This document shows positions 58,245-64,000 of a stretch of 64,000 nt of DNA, piece after piece. The stretch's first letter is position 1. Each line of letters begins with the position of its first letter. The position numbers and the translations under genes are program-made. This DNA comes from Simplicispira suum (GTDB lineage: Bacteria > Pseudomonadota > Gammaproteobacteria > Burkholderiales > Burkholderiaceae_C): assembly GCF_003008595.1 (NCBI RefSeq), contig NZ_CP027669.1:3534001-3598000 (forward strand), given 5' to 3'. The notes under the pieces were generated by a model that worked only from the letters and a program-made list of their open reading frames with translations, was not told where the DNA came from and did no database searches.

Positions 58245-60293
58245 ATGTTCACCAAAATCCTGATCGCCAACCGAGGTGAAATCGCGTGCAGAGTCATCGC
58301 CACGGCGAAAAAAATGGGCATTGCCACCGTCGCTGTCTATTCCGACGCCGACAAGGAAGCGCGCCACGTCAAGCTGGCCGACGAGGCCGTACGCATTGGC
58401 GCTGCGCCCAGCCGCGAGAGCTATTTGTTGGCTGAAAAGATCATAGAAGTTTGCAAGCAGACAGGCGCGCAAGCCGTGCACCCTGGCTATGGCTTTCTCT
58501 CTGAAAACGAAGCCTTTGCCCGCCGCTGCGAGGAAGAAGGCATTGCCTTCATTGGCCCCAGAGCGCATTCCATCGCCGCCATGGGCGACAAGATTGCCTC
58601 CAAGAAGCTGGCCCTGGAAGCCAAGGTCAACACCATTCCCGGCCACAACGACGCCATTGCCGGCGCTGATCAAGCGGTGGAAATTGCCCAAGGCATTGGC
58701 TACCCGGTGATGATCAAGGCGAGCGCCGGCGGTGGTGGCAAGGGCCTGCGCGTCGCGTTCAATGACAAGGAGGCGTTTGAAGGTTTCACTGCCTGCCAGA
58801 ACGAAGCGCGCAACAGCTTTGGCGACGACCGCATCTTCATCGAAAAGTTCGTGCAGGAGCCGCGCCACATCGAAATCCAGGTGGTGGGCGACAGCCAGGG
58901 CAACGTCATTTATTTGAACGAACGCGAGTGCTCCATTCAACGCCGCCACCAGAAGGTCATTGAAGAGGCGCCGTCGTCTTTTATCAGCGATGCCACGCGC
59001 AGGGCCATGGGCGAGCAGGCGGTGCAGCTGGCCAAAGCCGTGAAGTACGAGAGCGCAGGCACCGTCGAGTTTGTTGTTGGCAAGGACCAGGACTTTTACT
59101 TCCTGGAGATGAACACCCGCCTGCAGGTGGAGCACCCGGTGACGGAATGCATCACGGGCCTTGATCTGGTCGAGCTGATGATCCGGGTGGCTGCAGGCCA
59201 GCCGCTGCCGCTCACGCAAGCCGAGGTCAAGCGCGAAGGCTGGGCCATCGAGTGCCGTATCAACGCCGAAGACCCGTTCCGCAGCTTTCTGCCATCCACC
59301 GGCCGGCTGGTGCGCTTCCAGCCGCCCGAGGAAACCATGTTCCAGGCCGAGCCGGAAAAAAAATACGGCGTGCGCGTGGACACCGGCGTGTACGAAGGCG
59401 GCGAGATCCCGATGTTCTACGACTCGATGATTGCCAAGCTCATCGTGCACGGCACGGACCGCAACGACGCCATCCACAAGATGCGCGCTGCGCTCAATGG
59501 GTTCGTCATTCGCGGCATCAGCACCAACATCCCTTTTCAGTCCGCGCTGCTGGCGCATCCCAAGTTCGTCTCAGGCGACTTCAACACCGGGTTCATTGCC
59601 GAGAACTACGCCCATGGCTTCGTCGCCGAAGACGTGCCGCACCAGGACTCGCTGTTCCTGGTGGCCCTGGCCGCCTTCATGCACCGGCGCTACCGCGCGC
59701 GGGCCTCAGGCATCAGCGGCCAGCTGGCCGGGCATGAAGTCAAGGTGGGCGAAGCCTTTGTGGTGGTGGTACTGGGCGCTGAGGGTCAGCACCAGCAATA
59801 CCCCGTGGCCGTAACGGATTTTGAAGACAAATCGGGCTCTAGCGCAGTACAGGTGGGCGCTAACAGCTACAAAATTGAGAGTACCGCCACACTGGGCCAA
59901 AGCCGCGTCCAAGGCAGCTTCAACGGCCAGGGCTTTACCGCCCAGGTCGAACGCGGCGCCGGCAAAAACCCACTGGCACTGCGCGTCGCGCACAACGGCA
60001 CGCAGATTGAAGCCCTGGTGCTCTCGCCGCTGGGCGCCCGCCTGCATGCGCTGATGCCGTACAAGGCGCCGCCAGACCTCTCCAAATTCCTGCTCTCGCC
60101 CATGCCGGGCCTGCTGGTGGATGTGGTGGTGCAAGAAGGCCAGAAGGTGCAGGCGGGTGAAAAGCTCGCTGTGATTGAAGCCATGAAGATGGAAAACGTG
60201 CTTCTGGCCGCGCAAGACGGCGTGGTGGGCAAGCTGGTGGCGGGCAAAGGCGAGTCGCTCACGGTGGACCAGGTGATTCTGGAGTTTGTGTGA
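58245..60293 (+). CDS. pccA: Propionyl-CoA carboxylase, biotin carboxylase/biotin carrier (alpha) subunit
   Basis: 682 residues: biotin carboxylase ([23 protein letters not shown]-grasp [60 protein letters not shown]), a beta-subunit-binding middle domain, and the carrier domain with biotinylated lysine ~K648 in [10 protein letters not shown]. Residues ~529-546 ([18 protein letters not shown]) come from a near-complete dispersed repeat copy in the middle domain. GTGA overlap with bioB. Confidence 0.95.
   Translation: MFTKILIANRGEIACRVIATAKKMGIATVAVYSDADKEARHVKLADEAVRIGAAPSRESYLLAEKIIEVCKQTGAQAVHPGYGFLSENEAFARRCEEEGIAFIGPRAHSIAAMGDKIASKKLALEAKVNTIPGHNDAIAGADQAVEIAQGIGYPVMIKASAGGGGKGLRVAFNDKEAFEGFTACQNEARNSFGDDRIFIEKFVQEPRHIEIQVVGDSQGNVIYLNERECSIQRRHQKVIEEAPSSFISDATRRAMGEQAVQLAKAVKYESAGTVEFVVGKDQDFYFLEMNTRLQVEHPVTECITGLDLVELMIRVAAGQPLPLTQAEVKREGWAIECRINAEDPFRSFLPSTGRLVRFQPPEETMFQAEPEKKYGVRVDTGVYEGGEIPMFYDSMIAKLIVHGTDRNDAIHKMRAALNGFVIRGISTNIPFQSALLAHPKFVSGDFNTGFIAENYAHGFVAEDVPHQDSLFLVALAAFMHRRYRARASGISGQLAGHEVKVGEAFVVVVLGAEGQHQQYPVAVTDFEDKSGSSAVQVGANSYKIESTATLGQSRVQGSFNGQGFTAQVERGAGKNPLALRVAHNGTQIEALVLSPLGARLHALMPYKAPPDLSKFLLSPMPGLLVDVVVQEGQKVQAGEKLAVIEAMKMENVLLAAQDGVVGKLVAGKGESLTVDQVILEFV
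59829..59882 (+). repeat. Dispersed palindromic repeat, copy 10, inside pccA
   Basis: AAATCGGGCTCTAGCGCAGT, ACAGGTGGGCGCTAACAGCT, ACAAAATTGAGAG: landmarks GGCTCTAGCGC and GCGCTAACAGCTA in order. It is read in a different frame from the copy in tex (GCT-CTA-GCG in tex, GGC-TCT-AGC here), yet both are open. Confidence 0.8.
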
Positions 60294-61402
60294 CGGAGCG
60301 TATTCATCCACAAACCATCGATCTGCACCGCCAAACCCCGCAGCGCGCCGCCACCGGTCCCTGGCCCGTTGCGGCGGTCCAGGCGCTGCTGGAGCGCCCG
60401 CTGCTGGATTTGCTGTTCGAGGCACAAAGCGTGCACCGGGCGCACTGGCCGGCGGGCGATATCGAGCTGGCCACGCTGCTGTCAGTCAAAACCGGTGGCT
60501 GCCCCGAAAACTGCGGCTACTGCCCGCAGGCGGCTGAGTTTGACACTGGCGTGCAGGCCAGCAAGATGCTGGGTCTGGACGAAGTCCTGCAGGCGGCGCG
60601 GGCCGCGCAGGACGCCGGAGCCACGCGCTTTTGCATGGGCGCCGCCTGGCGTGCACCGAAAGACCGCGACATCGAGAAAATGGCCGAACTCGTCACGGCG
60701 GTGAAGGGACTGGGGCTGGAAACCTGCGCCACGCTGGGCATGCTCGAAGCGCACCAGGCGCAAACGCTCAAGCAGGCGGGGCTCGACTACTACAACCACA
60801 ACCTCGACACCGCTCCCGAGTACTACCAGGATGTGGTCAGCACGCGTGCCTACCAGGACCGCCTGGATACGCTGGACCATGTACGGGCTGCCGGCGTCAA
60901 GGTGTGCTGCGGCGGCATCATTGGCATGGGCGAGGCTCCTGTGCACCGCGCCGGACTGATCGCTCAGCTGGCCAACCTCAACCCCTACCCGGAATCGGTG
61001 CCCATCAACAGCCTGGTACGCGTGCCCGGCACGCCATTGGCCGACAGCGAGCCAGTGGATCCGCTGGATTTCGTGCGCGTCATTGCCGTTGCCCGCATCA
61101 CCATGCCCAAGGCGCGGGTACGCCTCTCGGCCGGTCGCCAGCAACTCGGCGAAGCCGTGCAGGCGCTGTGCTTTCTGGCGGGCGCCAATTCGATCTTTTA
61201 TGGCGACAAGCTGCTGATCACCGGCAACCCCGATGCCAGCGCCGACCTGCAGCTGCTTGCCAAGCTGGGCTTGCGCGCGCAATCCGCTGCGAAGCAACCG
61301 GCAGCAGCCACAGGCACCGGCGGATGCGGCTGCGGCTGCACCTGCGCCACCGATACCACCGCCACCGCGCAAGCCACCGCAGACACAGGAGTTGCCGCAT
61401 GA
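60290..61402 (+). CDS. bioB: Biotin synthase
   Basis: Radical SAM enzyme inserting sulfur into dethiobiotin. It has 370 residues with GTG start overlapping pccA. The [4Fe-4S]-SAM cluster motif is [12 protein letters not shown] (CxxxCxxC); other conserved parts are [56 protein letters not shown] and the [2Fe-2S] ligand Arg in [14 protein letters not shown]. The C-terminus has an extra Cys/Gly tail ([12 protein letters not shown]) after the usual end. Its place in a biotin-enzyme operon links cofactor supply to carboxylase demand. Confidence 0.95.
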   Translation: MTERIHPQTIDLHRQTPQRAATGPWPVAAVQALLERPLLDLLFEAQSVHRAHWPAGDIELATLLSVKTGGCPENCGYCPQAAEFDTGVQASKMLGLDEVLQAARAAQDAGATRFCMGAAWRAPKDRDIEKMAELVTAVKGLGLETCATLGMLEAHQAQTLKQAGLDYYNHNLDTAPEYYQDVVSTRAYQDRLDTLDHVRAAGVKVCCGGIIGMGEAPVHRAGLIAQLANLNPYPESVPINSLVRVPGTPLADSEPVDPLDFVRVIAVARITMPKARVRLSAGRQQLGEAVQALCFLAGANSIFYGDKLLITGNPDASADLQLLAKLGLRAQSAAKQPAAATGTGGCGCGCTCATDTTATAQATADTGVAA

Positions 61403-61869
61403 CCATCACCCCACGCCCGTTCAAAGTTCTGGGCATTCAGCAGATCGCTATTGGCGGTCTCGACAAAACACGCTTGCAAAGGCTCTGGATCGACATGCTG
61501 GGCCTGGAGATGACGGGTACCTTCAAAAGCGAGCGTGAGAACGTGGATGAGGACATTTGCACCATGGGCCGGGGTGCCACGCGTGTTGAAGTCGATTTGA
61601 TGCAACCGCTGGACCCCGAGAAGAAACCCGCCGTCCACACCACGCCGCTCAACCACGTCGGCCTGTGGATCGACGACCTGCCCAAGGCCGTGGAGTGGCT
61701 CACCGCGCAGGGTGTGCGGTTTGCGCCCGGCGGCGTGCGCAAGGGCGCGGCAGGCTACGACATCTGCTTTCTGCACCCCAAGTCGAATGAGGAATTCCCC
61801 ATAGCCGGGGAGGGCGTGTTGATCGAGCTGGTGCAGGCGCCGCCAGACGTGATCGCCGCCCTGGGCTGA
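61399..61869 (+). CDS. VOC family protein, probable methylmalonyl-CoA epimerase
   Basis: 156 residues of the vicinal-oxygen-chelate fold: [60 protein letters not shown] and [12 protein letters not shown]. The last has the metal-ligand Glu; the first ligand, usually His in DHIGIA, is replaced in QQIAIGG, whereas NHVGLWI keeps His. Context (mutase, carboxylase) makes epimerase the best guess, converting (S)- to (R)-methylmalonyl-CoA. Because of the substituted first ligand position the assignment is not certain. ATGA overlap with bioB. Confidence 0.75.
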   Translation: MTITPRPFKVLGIQQIAIGGLDKTRLQRLWIDMLGLEMTGTFKSERENVDEDICTMGRGATRVEVDLMQPLDPEKKPAVHTTPLNHVGLWIDDLPKAVEWLTAQGVRFAPGGVRKGAAGYDICFLHPKSNEEFPIAGEGVLIELVQAPPDVIAALG

Positions 61870-61903
61870 TAGGGTCGAAGGCAACCCGTCTGTTGAAAAT
61901 CCC

Positions 61904-61969
61904 GAAAATACTATCAAAAATATAGCTGTCAGCGCTTACTGGATAAGCGCTGACAGCTGTTTTTGTTTA
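61904..61969 (+). terminator. Terminator formed by dispersed repeat copy 11
   Basis: Perfect 15-bp stem AGCTGTCAGCGCTTA / TAAGCGCTGACAGCT (61924-61938 and 61944-61958) with loop CTGGA and tail GTTTTTGTTT. The left flank AATACTATCAAAAATATAG belongs to the dispersed repeat family. This copy therefore doubles as operon terminator of the propionate genes, and may serve the convergent small gene too. Confidence 0.85.
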
Positions 61970-61976
61970 GACTTGT

Positions 61977-62171
61977 TTAGTTTTTCTTCATCGGGCAGGT
62001 TTTGATACCCAGCAGCGAATACGCCGGGCAGAAGCCAAACAGCCCCGTGGCCACAGGCACCACGCCGATCCAGCCCCACAGCCCCACCGTACCCGTGGCG
62101 GCCAGGGCAATCAGCACCAGGCCCACAACCACGCGCAGTACGCGATCCCAGCTTCCTACATTGAGCGACAT
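61977..62171 (-). CDS. Small inner-membrane protein, DUF2892 (YgaP C-terminal-like)
   Basis: 64 residues from ATG at 62171 (GAAAGGGAAATGAA upstream): MSLNVGSWDRVLRVVVGLVL, one helix, WGWIGVVPVATGLFGFCPAY, second helix, then SLLGIKTCPMKKN. This is the DUF2892 pattern (G.WDR..R...G, two helices, FCP.Y..LG..TC). The conserved cysteines in GFCPAY and KTCP suggest sulfur chemistry. It is grouped with an OsmC-like gene and a second YgaP-like gene on the same strand, under an ArsR regulator. Confidence 0.85.
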   Translation of the reverse strand: MSLNVGSWDRVLRVVVGLVLIALAATGTVGLWGWIGVVPVATGLFGFCPAYSLLGIKTCPMKKN

Positions 62172-62215
62172 TTCATTTCCCTTTCGTTGACACGGCCCCC
62201 GAGACGGGGGTTGAT

Positions 62216-62662
62216 TCATTTCAGCCGCACGCCCTCGGCATCGATCACCTGCAACTCGATGGCAATGCCCTGGCCCACGCTTTGCGTGACGGTGCAGTAG
62301 GCTTCAAATTGGTCCAGTACCCGGTCGAGGTGCTGCAGCGACGCGGCGGCAACCCCCAAGCGCAGAACGGCCGTCATCTTCAGCACGCGCAGGCGGTTGT
62401 CATCGTTGCGGCCGACTTCGGCCGACACCGTGCATTCCATCGGCTCGGGCGCCTGCTTGAACTTGCGTAGAGCAAACAGCAAGGAGTCCGACAAGCAGTT
62501 GCCTACCGCAGCGGCCAGCAGCTGGACTGGCGATGGCCCTTGGCCGCTGCCCAGCGGCACAGGCTCGTCGGCAGCAAGGACGGGGATGCCGCCGCCAAAA
62601 TCCACGTCGAACAGGTAGTCTTTCTGTTGTCGCAGCGTGATCTGAACCATGTTTTCACTCAT
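62216..62662 (-). CDS. OsmC family protein
   Basis: 148 residues: MVQITLRQQKDYLFDVDFGG, GSGQGPSPVQLLAAAVGNCL and MTAVLRLGVAAASLQHLDRV. The single peroxidatic-type Cys lies in AVGNCLSDS, but the second Cys expected in Ohr/OsmC peroxidases is uncertain (EAYCTVTQS carries one). It may reduce organic (per)oxides or bind persulfides. It is between the two DUF2892-like genes, 44 and 55 bases away, as one operon. Confidence 0.85.
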   Translation of the reverse strand: MSENMVQITLRQQKDYLFDVDFGGGIPVLAADEPVPLGSGQGPSPVQLLAAAVGNCLSDSLLFALRKFKQAPEPMECTVSAEVGRNDDNRLRVLKMTAVLRLGVAAASLQHLDRVLDQFEAYCTVTQSVGQGIAIELQVIDAEGVRLK

Positions 62663-62717
62663 GCCAAAGTCCTTCTCGTTCGAATGTGCAGAAAATCAGT
62701 GATGGTGCAGGGATCGT

Positions 62718-62927
62718 TCAGCAACCAGGCTGTACGCCCAGCTTGCGCAACATGGTTTCGAGCAGGCACCAGTGTGTGAGCGCACTTTGGAGCAGGTTGG
62801 CGCCCACAAAGGCCGTAAACGCCAGGAACCACATGCTGACGAACACGGGGCTGCCAGGGATCCCCAGCGCAAGGGAAAGAAGAATGAAGGTGCCTGCAAG
62901 CAGGCGCACGAGTTGCCAGGATTTCAT
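62718..62927 (-). CDS. Small inner-membrane protein, DUF2892-like
   Basis: 69 residues from ATG at 62927 (GGAGATCCTC upstream): MKSWQLVRLLAGTFILLSLA, then PVFVSMWFLAFTAFVGANLL with two helices, and ALTHWCLLETMLRKLGVQPG. It is the first gene of the - strand operon with OsmC and the other DUF2892 protein. Cys in HWCLLE and the last residue are possible sulfur-handling positions. Confidence 0.8.
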   Translation of the reverse strand: MKSWQLVRLLAGTFILLSLALGIPGSPVFVSMWFLAFTAFVGANLLQSALTHWCLLETMLRKLGVQPGC

Positions 62928-62953
62928 GAGGATCTCCAAAATTTTGTTACGAG

Positions 62954-62987
62954 ACTGATTATTTAGCCAAACAACTAAATAGTCAAT
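62954..62987. promoter_or_regulatory. Palindromic operator between ArsR-type regulator and its divergent target operon
   Basis: Arms ACTGATTATTTAG (62954-62966) and CTAAATAGTCAAT (62975-62987) match at 11 of 13 positions, with a perfect inner TATTTAG-n8-CTAAATA. This AT-rich 34-base dyad lies between the divergent starts. A -10-like TATTAT at 62993-62998 serves the regulator. Confidence 0.75.
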
Positions 62988-63051
62988 TGCTGTATTATGG
63001 CAACATTCGAGGAGGCTGTCCGTAGTCCCTTGATCCAAGCCAAGCCAAGCC

Positions 63052-63402
63052 ATGAAAAACCTGCCGCCCGAAGCCCTCCAGCAAGTCGCGTCGTACTTCC
63101 AGACGCTGGCCGAGCCTACGCGCCTGCGCATCCTGAACCTGCTGCGGGAGGGTGAGCACAACGTCGGCGAACTGGCCCAGCTCTGCGGCTATACGGCGGC
63201 CAATGTCTCGCGCCACCTCAGTTTGATGACGCAACAGGGCTTTGTGACCCGCGAGAGCCGGGGCACCAGCGTGTACTACCGTATTGCCGATGCCTCGGTG
63301 TATGCCCTGTGCGATCTGGTCTGTGACAACATTGCGCGCCAGTACGAGCGCTCAGTCAAAAACCAGCAGGCCATCTTTACGCGCGGCGACGACGCGGCGT
63401 AG
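63052..63402 (+). CDS. ArsR/SmtB family transcriptional regulator
   Basis: 116 residues: LQQVASYFQTLAEPTRLRIL, VGELAQLCGYTAANVSRHLS (recognition helix) and GFVTRESRGTSVYYRIADAS. Cysteines at about C45 (ELAQLCGY), C87 and C91 (ALCDLVCDN). The classical ELCVCDL metal site is absent from the recognition helix; C87-C91 sit in the last helix. A thiol/persulfide or metal sensor is possible. It is divergent from the OsmC/DUF2892 operon with a perfect-core operator between them. Confidence 0.9.
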   Translation: MKNLPPEALQQVASYFQTLAEPTRLRILNLLREGEHNVGELAQLCGYTAANVSRHLSLMTQQGFVTRESRGTSVYYRIADASVYALCDLVCDNIARQYERSVKNQQAIFTRGDDAA

Positions 63403-63425
63403 TCTCGCAGCAACCTTCTCGAATG

Positions 63426-63456
63426 GGCGAATCGGGCCGGGCGGGCGAGATTCGCC
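63426..63456 (+). terminator. Possible stem-loop between arsR-type gene and mtnP
   Basis: 8-bp arms GGCGAATC / GATTCGCC around a 15-base loop in the convergent spacer. There is no T-run on either side, so it is only a weak terminator candidate. Confidence 0.35.
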
Positions 63457-63474
63457 GCCTTCGCTCTGCGTCCA

Positions 63475-64000
63475 TCAAGCCAGCAAGCTCTCCACGCGTT
63501 CGCGCACCGCACCCTGCAAGTGCTCGCGTCGGCTGACCAGCGCGGTCGCCAGGGCAGCGTGGGCGTCTGATGCGGGCCGCTCGGCGCCGAGCAGCAGCAC
63601 GGCAGCGCGCGCAATGTGCTGGGCATGGCCGGCATTCTTCATCAGGTTGGCAATGGCGAAATCCGAGGTGACATGCGGCTCGCGCGGGTTCCAGCAGTCG
63701 TAGTCGGTGACCATGGCCAGGCTGGCATAGGCCATTTGCGCCTCGCGCGCTAACTTTGCCTCCGGCATGTTGGTCATGCCGATCACGCTCGCGCCCATGC
63801 TGCGGTACCAGTGCGATTCGGCCATGGTGGAAAACTGCGGCCCTTCAATGCAGACATAGGTGCCGCCGCGGTGCAGCCGCTGCTCCTGCGGCAGTCCCGC
63901 GACTACCACCGCGCGGGCCAATACATCGGCGAGCTGCGCGCACACGGGCTGCGCCATCGAGACATGGGCGACGGCGTCAGTACCAAAAAACGTGGATTCG
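63475..64000 (-). CDS. mtnP: S-methyl-5'-thioadenosine phosphorylase, C-terminal part (gene runs off the window)
   Basis: The frame is open to the window edge; the visible ~175 residues include ESTFFGTDAVAHVSMAQPVC, GGTYVCIEGPQFSTMAESHW, SVIGMTNMPEAKLAREAQMA and MVTDYDCW with the nucleobase-specific Asp. It matches MTAP rather than bacterial PNP. It cleaves methylthioadenosine to adenine and methylthioribose-1-phosphate for methionine salvage. The C-terminal helix ends RERVESLLA. An internal ATG at 63957 is not the start. It is convergent with the ArsR gene. Confidence 0.92.
   Translation of the reverse strand, partial: ESTFFGTDAVAHVSMAQPVCAQLADVLARAVVVAGLPQEQRLHRGGTYVCIEGPQFSTMAESHWYRSMGASVIGMTNMPEAKLAREAQMAYASLAMVTDYDCWNPREPHVTSDFAIANLMKNAGHAQHIARAAVLLLGAERPASDAHAALATALVSRREHLQGAVRERVESLLA

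Overview
The window reads as a chromosomal segment of a GC-rich betaproteobacterium, most likely order Burkholderiales, family Comamonadaceae (Acidovorax/Polaromonas/Rhodoferax type). The assignment is inferred from gene content (a tmk-holB-pilZ-tatD string, tolB-pal-cpoB-tcdA next to tRNA-Lys, several LivFGHMK and acyl-CoA enzymes), from strong G/C third-position codon use, and from two families of short interspersed repeats that I associate with this family from memory. No search was run.

Layout. 1-12085 is an acid-catabolism locus on the + strand: the frameshifted end of an ABC binding protein, an acyl-CoA ligase, a complete branched-chain-type ABC importer (binding protein, two permeases, two ATPases), a FadB-like hydratase/dehydrogenase, an M20 peptidase and a thiolase. 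A large acyl-CoA dehydrogenase at 16128-17990 appears to be the continuation. About 12.15-16.1 kb is an accessory insert of less GC-rich look: a HigBA toxin-antitoxin pair, a decayed second thiolase 3' end, an internally deleted IS110-type transposase and a few small hypothetical genes.

18.1-21.6 kb holds a 45-residue basic protein and a PhnD-PhnC-PhnE type importer on the - strand whose permease is a tandem fusion. 21.9-33.8 kb is a run of + strand housekeeping and metabolic genes: two short-chain dehydrogenases, a hotdog thioesterase, a CurA-like reductase, ElaA, a GST, Ogt, an MFS exporter, Tex, an HDOD protein and an MscS channel. 33.8-38.6 kb has an iron alcohol dehydrogenase, an unusual hydratase with a signal peptide, an alpha/beta hydrolase, a thioesterase-acetyltransferase fusion and YgfZ. 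38.7-43.3 kb is mltG-tmk-holB-pilZ-tatD-ankyrin. 43.3-48.8 kb is msbA divergent from tolB-pal-cpoB-tcdA, followed by tRNA-Lys(UUU).

48.9-61.9 kb contains an Lrp-type regulator divergent from a saccharopine-dehydrogenase-like gene, a long-chain acyl-CoA synthetase, and a complete propionyl-CoA to succinyl-CoA operon. That operon has a GntR regulator divergent from methylmalonyl-CoA mutase, then meaB, pccB, pccA, bioB and a VOC epimerase. The stretch after 61.9 kb is a small ArsR / OsmC / two-membrane-protein locus, and the window ends inside mtnP.

The most interesting signal is not a gene. A roughly 50-60 bp, partly palindromic element recurs at least eleven times in 50 kb. It lies between genes (once forming a perfect 15-bp terminator stem), but also inside the reading frames of tex, ygfZ, tmk, mcm and pccA and at the very end of meaB. 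There it is translated without breaking the frame. A second, longer GC-rich repeat (120-230 bp) sits behind three successive genes at 22.7-26.3 kb.
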